37,301 nucleotides of DNA from Streptomyces sp. NRRL B-3428 (GTDB lineage: Bacteria > Actinomycetota > Actinomycetes > Streptomycetales > Streptomycetaceae). Positions 24,042 through 32,233 of the stretch are shown in pieces; within the stretch, counting starts at the first letter, position 1, and the number at the start of each line of letters is the position of its first letter. The stretch covers positions 1 to 37,301 of the forward strand of contig JOGW01000033.1 in the NCBI GenBank assembly GCA_000721375.1, written 5' to 3'. The notes under the pieces were generated by a model, which saw only the letters and a list, made by a program, of their open reading frames with translations, ran no database searches and was not told the DNA's origin. Position numbers and translations under genes: made by a program.

Positions 24042-24612
24042 GTGAGCCCTCACAGCCGTTGGACGACCGCGCAGTCCACCCACGACGAGGCGCAGGAAGA
24101 GTACGACGCGCTCTATGAGGAGACTCGGCTCGCTGATGAGCTGGGACGGATGGTCTACGACCGTCGCACCGAGCTGGGGCTGACTCAGACGCAGCTGGGG
24201 GAGCGCGCCGGCATGACCCAGCCGCAGGTCTCCCGCCGTGAAGGAGGCGGCACTGCCGCTGTTGGCCCGCCTTGCCCGCGCCCTGGACACCGATCTCAAC
24301 ATCGCGTTCGCGCCCCGCAACGCCAGTGAGGCGCACGAAGCTCGACTGCACGACCTGGGCCTCTCCGTCACGACCCTTCGCGACGTGCTGGACGTTCGGT
24401 TCAAGCTGTCGGCGTTGCCGCTACCGAAGACCGCCGCGTTCGCTGACCTCGCCCGGATAAAGCACTTGCTGAACCAAGCAGTGCACGCGGCCCCTGCGAT
24501 CCAGTTGGTTGACCTCACCGAGGAACTCGCCCGTGCGAGGGTGCAGCTTGAGGAGCTCACCGCCGCCGTGGGTGACGCTGAAGACGAAGCTCGCAGGCTC
24601 GAGGATGCCTGA
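24042..24612 (+). pseudogene. HTH antitoxin-like (XRE/HigA-type) gene, frameshifted
   Basis: From GTG 24042, with GGGAG in place, one frame gives ELGRMVYDRRTELGLTQTQL, GERAGMTQPQVSRREGGG, a complete XRE helix-turn-helix. One extra G near 24250 then shifts the frame; the normal continuation ALPLLARLARALDTDLNIAF lies in the next frame. That frame runs on through a helical, coiled-coil-like region (LVDLTEELARARVQLEELTA) to 24612. HigA-type antitoxins usually end after the NIAF strand, so the long helical tail is unusual. No toxin gene is recognised in the 270 bp upstream. Confidence 0.65.
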
Positions 24613-24676
24613 GACCGGCCCAGAGCTACTGGTACCGCGGCCGGAGTGTGCCTCATGCCAGCCGCAGCACTAGACC

Positions 24677-25119
24677 TCAGTCGGTGGCCTCACGCTGCCT
24701 GCGAACCCGAACTACACGCCTGCGCGGCTTGATGGTGGCATCGATCTCCTCCAACGCTTCCCGCCGCGACTGGGGCAACGCGCCGGCCTGTGAGCCGACC
24801 AGCTCGCCAGCCGCGCGCCGAGCCTCAAGCTCGTCGGCCAGTTTCGCGGCGGCGCGTTGGGCCTTGGCCCAGTTCCCGACCGGATAACCGTTCCACACCG
24901 CACTCAGCGGCGGCAGAAAGTGCCCGTGCACGCGCGCCCATTTCCGCGCCGTTGTGAGGCCTTCTTCGAAGGCGAGATCCTGGTGCGACACACCATCCCC
25001 AACTCGTCTAACTGTGCGACCCGTTCCGCATCCAAACGCCCCGCCCTAAAGGCGACGCGCTGCGTCTTCAGCCACACCCCCAGCGGAAACCCGACCGACG
25101 ACCGGACACAGATCGCCAA
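24677..25119 (-). pseudogene. Helicase-associated (HA) domain relic, frameshifted
   Basis: The minus strand reads GFPLGVWLKTQRVAFRAGRL, DAERVAQLDELGMV and, after one missing G near 24992, SHQDLAFEEGLTTARKWARV, HGHFLPPLSAVWNGYPVGNW and AKAQRAAAKLADE to the stop at 24677. These are tandem HA repeats (PF03457 type; GxxLGxWLxxQR and the following LxxLGMxW), found in the C-terminal part of large actinobacterial DEAD/H helicases typical of chromosome ends and plasmids. The helicase core is absent. The right edge near 25098 is where the plus-strand gene begins. Confidence 0.75.
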
Positions 25120-25771
25120 GCTGCTCGCGGCCTCCGACCGCTTCGGCGTCGCCGCGGCCTATGTCCTGTACTGCGGGGACGCGCAGTACCGCGCGAGCCT
25201 GGAGTGCGACCGCCCGCACCGGGATGACGTGCCGTGCCGGGAGCGCGACCGCGCCGGGGTGTCTGCCGTGTCCGCGCTGGTCGCCGGTCAGCTGCTCGCC
25301 TTGCTGCGAAAAGACGCGGGAGTGGCCGCCTTCCCTACGGCCGTTCCGCTGGAGGACCTCACCGGCCCCGGCACCGCGGACCCGCCCGTCGCGGGGCTCA
25401 CGCTCAGCCGCAGGCTGCCCGAGGAGCTGGCCCGCTTCCTGCAGCAGCCGCAGCGCGGCGCGCGCCGCGTGGCCAAGGAACTGCTGCGCCCCGTCCACCA
25501 CATGAGGATGGGCCAGTTCGGCCCGGCGACCCTGGAGCGTACGGCCTCGGCGGCTGGCGCCGTCTTCCCGAGCGTCCCCGCAGACCGGGGCCACTTCTCG
25601 GTGCCCTACGTGCAGTACCTGCTGCGCGGCCTGCGCACCGAGGCGCCCAGCTACGTACGCGACGTGCTGGAGGACCGCACACCCCCCGACTGGGTCACCG
25701 ACCACCTCGCCGGCATCGTCGTCATCACCGACGCGGACGCCCCGGCTGCCGTGAGCGGGTCGGCGTCATGA
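25097..25771 (+). CDS. Unknown protein coupled to a tyrosine recombinase, probably 5'-truncated
   Basis: A coherent coding frame begins about 25097 (DDRTQIAKLLAASDRFGVAA) and ends at TGA 25769-25771. No good start codon or ribosome binding site occurs there; the first in-frame GTG is near 25229, and farther upstream the DNA belongs to the helicase relic. The start was therefore probably lost at the junction. The protein has four Cys in its first part (YVLYCGDAQ, LECDRPHRDDVPCRERD) and a helical C-terminus (PYVQYLLRGLRTEAPSYVRD). Its stop overlaps the recombinase ATG as ATGA, so it would have been translated as a coupled partner. No function is assigned. Confidence 0.5.
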   Translation, partial: DDRTQIAKLLAASDRFGVAAAYVLYCGDAQYRASLECDRPHRDDVPCRERDRAGVSAVSALVAGQLLALLRKDAGVAAFPTAVPLEDLTGPGTADPPVAGLTLSRRLPEELARFLQQPQRGARRVAKELLRPVHHMRMGQFGPATLERTASAAGAVFPSVPADRGHFSVPYVQYLLRGLRTEAPSYVRDVLEDRTPPDWVTDHLAGIVVITDADAPAAVSGSAS

Positions 25772-26901
25772 GGGCGGAGTTCACCCCGGAAGGCGGCGAC
25801 GCCCCGAGCCCGGTCATCGGGCCCAACGCGGGCGGCGCACTGACCACTTCGGCGCGCGATCCGCGGGACCTGTGGCCCGCGCATGCGCGCAAACTCTACG
25901 AGCACCTGGTCGCCCTGTACGGGGCCGACGACGTGCTGCCCACCCTCGCCGGCGGCTGGATCGCTCACCAGCGCTCGGAGAACACCCGCAAGGCGTACGC
26001 CCGCGGCTTCCGCGTCTTCGAGGAGTTCGCCCGCGAGCACGGCACCCACCCGATGGCCGTGAAGTTCGTCCTCGCAGACGCCTTCCGGCTCCACCTGGAG
26101 ACCGCGCCGACCTGGCGGCGGGTCAAGGGCGGGGCCCACGGGCAGATGGCGCGCACCGGGCCGCCGTACTCGGACGCCTCGCGCGCCAACGCTCTGTCGG
26201 CGGCGTCCTCGTTCTTCGTCTACCTGGACAAGGTGAGCGACGACGGGGTGAAGAACCCGTTCACCGCTGTGCAACGCCCGGTCATCGACCCGGACTTCTT
26301 ACCCACCCCCAGCTACACCGAGGCCGAGTGGGCCACGCTTGTCCGCACTGCCCGCGATCACCACCGGGTGGCCGCCTACCGGGCCCGCTCCTACGCCCTG
26401 CTGCTCATGCTGTACTCCTGCTGTCTGCGCATCGACTCGCTGCTCAACGCCCGCGTCGAGGACCTCGGTTACGACCAGGGCCACCGGGTGCTGCTGCTGG
26501 AGAAGGTCAAGGGCGGCGGCCGTCGCAAGAAGCCGATCCCGCCGCTCGCGTACGACGCGCTTGAGACCTACCTCGCCGGCCGTACGAGCGGCTGGCTCTT
26601 TGAGACCGCGACCGGCAAGCAGCTCGACGAGCCCGCGGTGTGGCGGCTGCTCGGCGCGCTCGCCCGCCGCTCCGGACTACCGCCGCGCGGACCGCACGGG
26701 GTCAAGGGCGATGCCATCACGCACGCGCTCGCGAAACCGGGCGCCCGCATCGACAAGGTGCAGCGGTGGGCCGAACACGACGACTCCCGTACCACCCAGC
26801 GCTACAACAGCCGCAAGGACCTCCTCGATGACAGCCCCGGATACGGCCTTGCCGCAGGCCTCGCCGGCGCTCTGAACGAGGAGAGGACGGAGGGGGCTTA
26901 G
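25768..26901 (+). CDS. Tyrosine recombinase/integrase with HxxK box II
   Basis: 377 aa. Residues about 55-160 are the core-binding (SAM-like) domain (GWIAHQRSENTRKAYARGFR). The catalytic domain follows with Arg221 (SCCLRIDSLLNARVEDL), a strand lysine in EKVKGGGRRKK, His310 and Lys313 (PHGVKGDAITHAL), His337 (RWAEHDD) and nucleophile Tyr346 (TTQRYNSR). Canonical box II is HxxR; here it is HxxK. Leu178 is encoded by TTA (26299-26301), a codon that depends on the bldA tRNA in Streptomyces, so production may be tied to late growth. It overlaps the upstream gene by ATGA and converges with the sigma-factor gene 12 bp away. Confidence 0.85.
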   Translation: MRAEFTPEGGDAPSPVIGPNAGGALTTSARDPRDLWPAHARKLYEHLVALYGADDVLPTLAGGWIAHQRSENTRKAYARGFRVFEEFAREHGTHPMAVKFVLADAFRLHLETAPTWRRVKGGAHGQMARTGPPYSDASRANALSAASSFFVYLDKVSDDGVKNPFTAVQRPVIDPDFLPTPSYTEAEWATLVRTARDHHRVAAYRARSYALLLMLYSCCLRIDSLLNARVEDLGYDQGHRVLLLEKVKGGGRRKKPIPPLAYDALETYLAGRTSGWLFETATGKQLDEPAVWRLLGALARRSGLPPRGPHGVKGDAITHALAKPGARIDKVQRWAEHDDSRTTQRYNSRKDLLDDSPGYGLAAGLAGALNEERTEGA

Positions 26902-26912
26902 TGACCACCGGA

Positions 26913-28256
26913 TTATCCGGACACCTTGCTGCGCTTCCGGGCCTCCCGCGCGCATTGCGCCGAGCAGTAGGTCGATGGCCGTCCTGTCCCCGAGGGTTCG
27001 GGTAGCGGCCTGCTGCACTCAGGGCACTGGGGCGGAGCGTAGGCGGGCTGTAGTCGCGTGGCCTTGTGCCCCCTCAGCGGCTGTGCCTCTTCGACGGAAC
27101 CGGCCGCGGTGAGCGTGGCCTCGATGCCGAGATCGGCCTTGGAAGCCGCGACGGTTGTGTTGTCCAAGGGGCCGAGTACGCCACCCTCGAGATCAGCTCC
27201 CGCGACGACCGCACCGTTCCCGACGGTCACAGTCTGCTGTGCGCTGCGGGACTCCCGAGCAGAGCGCTCGCGGACCTCCTGCGCAGGCTTCCCGTCGCGA
27301 TTCCTGACCGGCTCCGGAGGGGCCACCTGCCGCCCCAAAAGCATGCGCAGGTTGCGCCAGATCTTGCGCACCTCGATCCAGAACCCGAGGAACACGCTGC
27401 GCCCCTCGGCCCAGAACCCTTGGAGCTGACGGCGCAGCTGCTCCCAGAAGAGATGGAGCTGGCGGCGAACCTCGCGCCAGTACTGACGGTTCCTGGAGCG
27501 GAGTTGCTGGACGAGCTGGTGCGGCCACCATCCGCGGCGAGGCATCTCGACGCCGAGGAGCGCGCCCAGCGCGATCACCACGGCGGGCCAGGAGAGCGCA
27601 TCCAGGAATCGGTACAGCGGCGTGTCCTCCCAGCCCGTACCCGGCGGGTGCCCTCCGCTCGGGCTGGCCGGGCTGACGCGACGCACTCCGTCCAAGAGCA
27701 GCGCGGCCATGCAGGTCAAGATCCCGATGTACGCCAAGGTGAGGTTCGCCCGCAAGAACCGCGTTGCCCGGGAAACCTGGACGGCGACCGTGCCCGGGGC
27801 CTTCTGCAGCAACTCGGCGGTCTCCGCCTGGCTGTAGTCCAGCGCCTTGTTCGCCCAGACCGCTTCCCTCTGGCCAACGGGCAGCTGGTCAAGGTACTTG
27901 AGTACGGCCTGCCGGTTCACGATCTGCGCAGCGATATCGGGAACGGAGGCCGCCTCCTCGGCCACCGGCGTGCGTGCCTCACACTGCCGACGGCCGCGGT
28001 GCCGGGCGATCGCGGCGGCCTCGTTCGCGACGATCCGGCGCAGATAGGTCCGCTTGGCGGAGACGGTCTCCTCGTCGATCTCCAGCACCTTTGTGAAGGC
28101 GCTCTGTGCCAGGTCCTCCGCGGAAATCTCGGAGTCAGGGATGCGGTACTCCGCGAGCTTGGCACGTGCATGGATGACCAGACGGGGTCCGAACTCCGCG
28201 AAAACCATCTCCAGTGACTCTGGAGTCTCGGCCTCGGGATCCTTGTCGTCACTCAC
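26913..28256 (-). CDS. Membrane-tethered sigma-70-family factor with C-terminal zinc motif
   Basis: 447 aa from GTG 28256. Residues about 15-85 match sigma region 2 (EISAEDLAQSAFTKVLEIDE, YLRRIVANEAAAIARHRGRR). Residues 118-172 match region 4 (YLDQLPVGQREAVWANKALD, YSQAETAELLQKAPGTVAVQ). Hydrophobic helices follow at about 172-190 (LTLAYIGILTCMAALLLDG) and 217-237. Residues 250-305 are a Trp/Arg-rich amphipathic stretch with repeated FWxE/RRQL units. The C-terminus has CPEC (411-414) and CSAQC (431-435), a likely zinc site. Ordinary ECF sigma factors are soluble and about 200 aa. The GTG overlaps the preceding small gene by eight bases, so the two are translated together. Confidence 0.8.
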   Translation of the reverse strand: MSDDKDPEAETPESLEMVFAEFGPRLVIHARAKLAEYRIPDSEISAEDLAQSAFTKVLEIDEETVSAKRTYLRRIVANEAAAIARHRGRRQCEARTPVAEEAASVPDIAAQIVNRQAVLKYLDQLPVGQREAVWANKALDYSQAETAELLQKAPGTVAVQVSRATRFLRANLTLAYIGILTCMAALLLDGVRRVSPASPSGGHPPGTGWEDTPLYRFLDALSWPAVVIALGALLGVEMPRRGWWPHQLVQQLRSRNRQYWREVRRQLHLFWEQLRRQLQGFWAEGRSVFLGFWIEVRKIWRNLRMLLGRQVAPPEPVRNRDGKPAQEVRERSARESRSAQQTVTVGNGAVVAGADLEGGVLGPLDNTTVAASKADLGIEATLTAAGSVEEAQPLRGHKATRLQPAYAPPQCPECSRPLPEPSGTGRPSTYCSAQCAREARKRSKVSG

Positions 28257-28437
28257 TGGCCGCGTCCCCCTCCTCACTCGCCGTCGGCTCGCTGCTGTCG
28301 GCCTGCCCGGCGCTGCGGGCCCGGATGATCTCGGCGCGGGCCGCGGCTCGGTTGCGTAGGGCCATGCTGTCGAGCCAGTCCTTGATACCAGGCGCCAGCG
28401 GGGCGACGACGGACACGACGGCAACGGCAAGCTCCAC
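28249..28437 (-). CDS. Small hydrophobic protein coupled to the sigma factor
   Basis: 62 aa from GTG 28437, chosen because AAGGAG lies upstream and because the broken second copy at 30220 starts at the equivalent place; ATG 28506 is an alternative. One hydrophobic helix (ELAVAVVSVVAPLAPG) precedes a charged tail (WLDSMALRNRAAARAEIIRA) and an acidic end. It may anchor or control the membrane-tethered sigma factor, for example as a small anti-sigma or adaptor protein; this is inferred only from overlap and topology. Confidence 0.65.
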   Translation of the reverse strand: MELAVAVVSVVAPLAPGIKDWLDSMALRNRAAARAEIIRARSAGQADSSEPTASEEGDAASE

Positions 28438-29062
28438 GGCCAACTCCTTGTCCTGATCGGCTCCTGGACGCAGCACCGTGCTGGCGTCTCGGCCGATCGG
28501 AGACATAGAGGGCTGAGGGCGGGATTCTCTTTACACGTGTTCCAAGATTCTTTTGCCGAGTCTTCCGGGGCGCCTGCCGCGGCTGTCCTGGCGGTCCCCG
28601 GACATGGGTGAGGGCCGACCTCTTAGAGGTCGGCCCTCACTGGTGGTCCGGGTGCTGCCACGCACGCCGGTACCCGAAGGTTCTGGCCCGTTCGGTATGG
28701 GAGGAGTCCGCAGCCGTCGGGGGAGTTGGAACCTGTACTGGAGCGTCGCATCCTCCCGGGGGAGGGAGCAAGCGCGGCCTGCCGGACCTGGGTCACTGGT
28801 GCATCAATTCGTCCCTAAAGTGGCAAGCCACTTCGATCGCCGCAGGTCAGAAACCTATATTCGCGTGGATTGGCTGCGCAGGCACCCAGTACGGATGCGG
28901 GAGGGCCCGTGGATGAATCAACTGCCGCCGCGCTTACGGCACATGGGGCACTATGCATTCACGCGTTCGGGCGTGCCACCGCCCGGCCGCGGATGAGGAG
29001 TCCGCAGTCGCCGGCGGCGGCACCCGGGGTGCCGCCGCCTTGATCCCCAAGGGGGACCTCGC
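28438..29062. other. Divergent control region between the sigma operon and the membrane/HTH operon
   Basis: 625 bp with no convincing gene. It contains the promoter side of the sigma operon, including an AT-rich stretch near 28530-28550, a perfect 33-bp palindrome at 28608-28640, and the leader of the gene at 29063. The ORFs crossing it lack ribosome binding sites. Confidence 0.5.
28608..28640. terminator. Perfect 33-bp palindrome
   Basis: Arms of 16 bases (GTGAGGGCCGACCTCT and its complement) surround a single T. It can form a very stable hairpin with no T-run. It may be a bidirectional terminator isolating the two operons, or a binding site. Confidence 0.6.
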
Positions 29063-29296
29063 ATGAGCCGCAGGCGCCATGCCGCGGGTGTTCGTACGCC
29101 CGCCCCGCACCGTCTCACCGGTACGGAGACCGCCGTCATCATCGTCATCGTCCTGACCTGCTCCGCGCTCGCGTGGGGCGGCATGGACCTGGGCACCGTC
29201 CTGCAGCTGCTGGCCGGTGCCGGGCTGATCTCGGTGGGAACGGTGGTGACCTTGCGCTTCGGCCGCCGGGTCACGCTGTCTCTGCCGACGGTTTGA
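29063..29296 (+). CDS. Small membrane protein
   Basis: 77 aa from ATG 29063 with GGGGGA upstream. A basic N-terminus (MSRRRHAAGVRTPAPHR) is followed by two hydrophobic segments, ETAVIIVIVLTCSALAWG and TVLQLLAGAGLISVGTVVTL, then a short basic tail. This predicts a two-helix hairpin with both ends in the cytoplasm. It lies nine bases before the double-HTH gene and is surely co-transcribed. No family is recognised; such proteins often tether or modulate a partner. Confidence 0.8.
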   Translation: MSRRRHAAGVRTPAPHRLTGTETAVIIVIVLTCSALAWGGMDLGTVLQLLAGAGLISVGTVVTLRFGRRVTLSLPTV

Positions 29297-29305
29297 GGGG
29301 ACGTC

Positions 29306-30079
29306 ATGGGACGCCCCGAGAAGCAGATCGCCCATACTGACAACCCGGGCCTGCGGTATTTGGCCGTCTGGCTGCGCAGGATCCGCATGGACGCAGGGCT
29401 CACGTACGCCGAGCTCGCGGCGCTGACCGGGCAGGCATGTTCCGCTGCCACGCTGCAGCGGGCCGCGAGCGGTGAACGCGTCCCGCGCCTGCCGGTGGTC
29501 GAGGCGTACGCGGTGGCCTGCGGAGCCACACCGCAAAAGGCCCGCCGTTACTGGCGGGATGCCCGTTCCTTCGAGCCCGACGCCCTGCTCGTATCTGGCC
29601 AGGCGCCGCGGCCCCGGATGGTCGAGAACGCTGCCGAGCTGCGTGCGGCACTGCGAGCGACGTACTACAAGGCAGGGGCCATGCCGTTGCGCGAGCTGGA
29701 ACGCCGGGCGGGGAACGGGCGGCTTCCGCGCACCACCATGCGCCGCATGCTCAATGGCGCCAGCATGCTCAGCGACGAGCAGCTGCGCATCTTCCTCACG
29801 GTCTGCGATGTACCCGAACGCGAGCACCAGGACTGGCTCGATGCCTGGTCGCGGGTGTGGAAGAAGAACCAGCACTGGTACGACGCTGAGCTGATGAAGA
29901 GCGTGAGCCAGGAACTGGCCAAGGAGATCGCACGTGAGCGGTCCGTGGCCCACGAGCTTGACGACCACGACACCGAGCGGTGGCGGTTGTTGCAGTCGAA
30001 GGAACTCCGGCGCCCGGTGCGGCCCAAGCCCCTCCACTCACGCCTGAGAACCCTGCCGCTGCGCCGCACCGCGATCTAG
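29306..30079 (+). CDS. Double helix-turn-helix (XRE-type) regulator
   Basis: 257 aa from ATG 29306 (MGRPEKQIAHTDNPGLRYLA), the start typical of a Streptomyces XRE group. HTH one lies at about 18-70 (LAVWLRRIRMDAGLTYAELA, CSAATLQRAASGERVP). HTH two lies at about 110-165 (LRAALRATYYKAGAMPLREL, RRMLNGASMLSDEQLRIFL). The C-terminal third is a charged helix (LMKSVSQELAKEIARERSVA) that may dimerise. It follows a small membrane protein by nine bases and converges on the broken small-gene copy, with the stop codons overlapping. It is a candidate regulator of the facing sigma operon. Confidence 0.85.
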   Translation: MGRPEKQIAHTDNPGLRYLAVWLRRIRMDAGLTYAELAALTGQACSAATLQRAASGERVPRLPVVEAYAVACGATPQKARRYWRDARSFEPDALLVSGQAPRPRMVENAAELRAALRATYYKAGAMPLRELERRAGNGRLPRTTMRRMLNGASMLSDEQLRIFLTVCDVPEREHQDWLDAWSRVWKKNQHWYDAELMKSVSQELAKEIARERSVAHELDDHDTERWRLLQSKELRRPVRPKPLHSRLRTLPLRRTAI

Positions 30080-30220
30080 CTGGCTTGGCGTCGAAGGACT
30101 CGCACGGTGGCCTCGGCGCGGGCCGCGGCCCGATTCCGCACGGCCACACTGGTGAGCCATTCGTTGATACCAGGCGCCAGCACGGCCAGAACCGAACACG
30201 GTGGCCACCGCGAGCTCCAT
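30076..30220 (-). pseudogene. Frameshifted second copy of the small hydrophobic gene
   Basis: From ATG 30220, with AAGGGGG upstream, it reads MELAVATV; after removing one extra T near 30200 it continues SVLAVLAPGINEWLTSVAVR and NRAAARAEATVRVLRRQAS. It aligns with the intact gene at 28249-28437 (ELAVAVVSVVAPLAPGIKDW, NRAAARAE). One inserted base disables it. Its partner downstream is not a sigma factor but the convergent HTH gene. Confidence 0.75.
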
Positions 30221-30364
30221 GACCAACCCCCTTCTTCTGAGCGGCCCATGGGCGCAGCACGGTGCTGTCGCGTTGGCCGTACACAGCCGTGACCGATGCG
30301 GGTTGAAGGTGTCGACGCTGAGCATCGCAGAGGTGGGCACGGCCGTCGCCACACAATCTGCTCC

Positions 30365-30930
30365 TGCTGAATAGTGTTCAGTGCGCTGGCGGACTGCAGC
30401 AGTTCGGTGAGTTGTTGGGGCAGGGCGGTCGGATCCAGGATCGAGCCGGGACGGTCGCAGGGCGGTGAGGCCTTGATGGTGAGCTGGCTGCTCTTGTAGA
30501 GGCGCACTTCCGCCAGTTCATTCGGCTGTGGTTGGTTCCAGGTCCGGGGGCGGCTCTCAGGGATGCCTACGGTCTGGTGCCTGGCGGACTTTGCCATGGT
30601 GAGAGCGATGTCATGGCGGACCTTCCCGGATATGCGGATCCGGTGCTGCAGCGAGCCGTGGAGCCCTTCCAGCTCCCGGGCCGAGTGACTGGGGGAAGTC
30701 CAGTGGCACGACATTGAGTTCCAGTAAAGGGACCTGGCTGCCGGCAGCGTTGAAGAACAGCACTGCCGCGGCGAACGCGGTACCCGCGGTCCCGCGGTCA
30801 ACAGCCTGGTGGGTCAGGCCGTGCTGGCTGTCACGGTCAGTGCCGTCGCCGCGACGGCCGTCAGGACACCGAGCAGCAGGACGACCGCGGCACGCTGACT
30901 GAGCAGCGGGCTCTGCGGGTGTGGTTTGCG
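30365..30930 (-). pseudogene. Decayed membrane protein with C-terminal domain
   Basis: Three frames of the minus strand together suggest one broken protein. A membrane helix (SQRAAVVLLLGVLTAVAATA) lies at about 30850, a second (AFAAAVLFFNAA) near 30760 with LLELNVVPLDFPQS, and a soluble part (SARELEGLHGSLQHRIRISG, ELAEVRLYKSSQLTIKASPP, LTELLQSASALNTIQQEQ) runs down to about 30365. At least two frameshifts are needed. No family is recognised, and part of the pattern could be chance. Confidence 0.35.
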
Positions 30931-30974
30931 GCATGGTGGCGGTGTGGCGGGCGGAGCTGTGGTTGGGGGCTGGG

Positions 30975-31658
30975 ATGGGTGAAGCGGAGGATCCTTGGGT
31001 GTGTTGTCCGGGGGAGGTGGTGTGGACGTCGTTGGGGCAGGCGTGCGGCTGTGTCGTTGACTGGGCCTGGAGCGGGCAGCGTGAGGATGCGCAGGTGTTC
31101 ATGGGGTGGTGTGTCGGTCTGGTCATGGGGAAGCGTCCGTGTCCGTGGCATGACCCGGCGCAGGCCGGCGAGGGGTTGCCGGACTGTCTGCTGATCCGGC
31201 CCGCAGGGACCACCACGGTGGTGCTGCACGCCCGGAAGACTGATGGACCCGGCCGGGCGCGGGGGCAGGCGGTGACAGCCCGGCTGGAGCGTCTGTTGGC
31301 GACCGTGGCGGCCGGTGAACTGGCGCTGTGGGACGAGGCACCGCCCGCGTTGCGCAGCTGGCTGATGGTCCATGCCGCTGACCCGGGCGCGGCCTGGCTG
31401 GAACAGCAGTTGGCCGAGATCCTCCTCGATACTGCCCGCGTCCCCGTGTCTGGCAGGACGCTGGACCGGCTGGGCGGCCCCATGGCCGGGCCCGGCCATG
31501 GGCGGTCGGACGGTGCGGCCTGCACCACATGCGCGTGGGCGGCCGCCCACGACGGCATGCTCTGCACCTGCGGACACGACTGGCTGTGCCACCCGGGACA
31601 TCCGGCTCAGCGCCAGCCGTGTGCGCACTGCGACTGCGCCGACATGCACCACGCCTAG
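30975..31658 (+). CDS. Cys/His-rich protein of unknown function
   Basis: 227 aa from ATG 30975 (MGEAEDPWVCCPGEVVWTSL), with a GGGGGCTGGG leader. GC at third positions is high, supporting real coding. The N-terminal part has CCPGE, GQACGCVVDW and CPWHDP; the middle (about 75-150) is helical (RLERLLATVAAGELALW). The C-terminal 50 residues are dense in Cys and His (ACTTCAWAAAHDG, LCTCGHDWLCHPGHPA, PCAHCDCADMHH), enough for two or more metal sites. No family is recognised. It is the last gene before the telomere-maintenance pair. Confidence 0.7.
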   Translation: MGEAEDPWVCCPGEVVWTSLGQACGCVVDWAWSGQREDAQVFMGWCVGLVMGKRPCPWHDPAQAGEGLPDCLLIRPAGTTTVVLHARKTDGPGRARGQAVTARLERLLATVAAGELALWDEAPPALRSWLMVHAADPGAAWLEQQLAEILLDTARVPVSGRTLDRLGGPMAGPGHGRSDGAACTTCAWAAAHDGMLCTCGHDWLCHPGHPAQRQPCAHCDCADMHHA

Positions 31659-32233
31659 GACGTGCCCTGCGCAGTTGACCGGGCTGCCGGTCCGACGGGT
31701 GAGTGCTGATGCGGCCAGGACCGCGGGGGCACGCTGCTGCTGCCGGCAGGGGCGGTTTTCGGCGCCTGCGCGTGCGCACCGTCACGACCTGGCTGATCAC
31801 GGACACGGACGCCTGTCCGCCCGCAGCGCTCACCATCGGTCTCGACTCCCAGGGGAGCAGCGCGTGGAGCCAGGTACTGCCGGCTTTGCAACACCCGGTT
31901 CAACAAGACGACTTGCTGGAACCAGCCCCCACGGGTGCAGGGAGCAGCAGTTCGCGCCGAGGCCGGTGGAGTCGGCGCGGGAACCAGCCTTGTGAGGGCC
32001 AGGGACCCACAAAGGCAGAGACGTTCTGCGTCGAGGGGCCAACTTTTCGCCGTGTGCGGGAAACAGCTCGATACGGCTACGTGGTGCGGCACCGGCCGCG
32101 GACCCACTCCACGTAGGCGAGGTTGGCCCTCACCGCCCTGAAGTCGGCACCGGCGGCCACACGTGCTCCTCACCCGCGACACCACCCGCATCATCTATGC
32201 GGATTCAGCATTGAGAGCGCTAGATTGGCATGC
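31659..32233. other. Intergenic stretch before the telomere-maintenance pair
   Basis: 575 bp. Frames on both strands lack ribosome binding sites and motifs. At its right end TAGATT (32221-32226) sits about seven bases before the next ATG, as a -10 box would for a leaderless transcript; no convincing -35 was found. Confidence 0.4.

Noticed and set aside
27066..28217. 383-codon plus-strand open frame
   Set aside because: Antisense to the sigma-factor gene, without ribosome binding site or domain.
28934..30037. 367-codon minus-strand open frame
   Set aside because: Antisense to the small membrane protein and double-HTH regulator, which have good starts and motifs.
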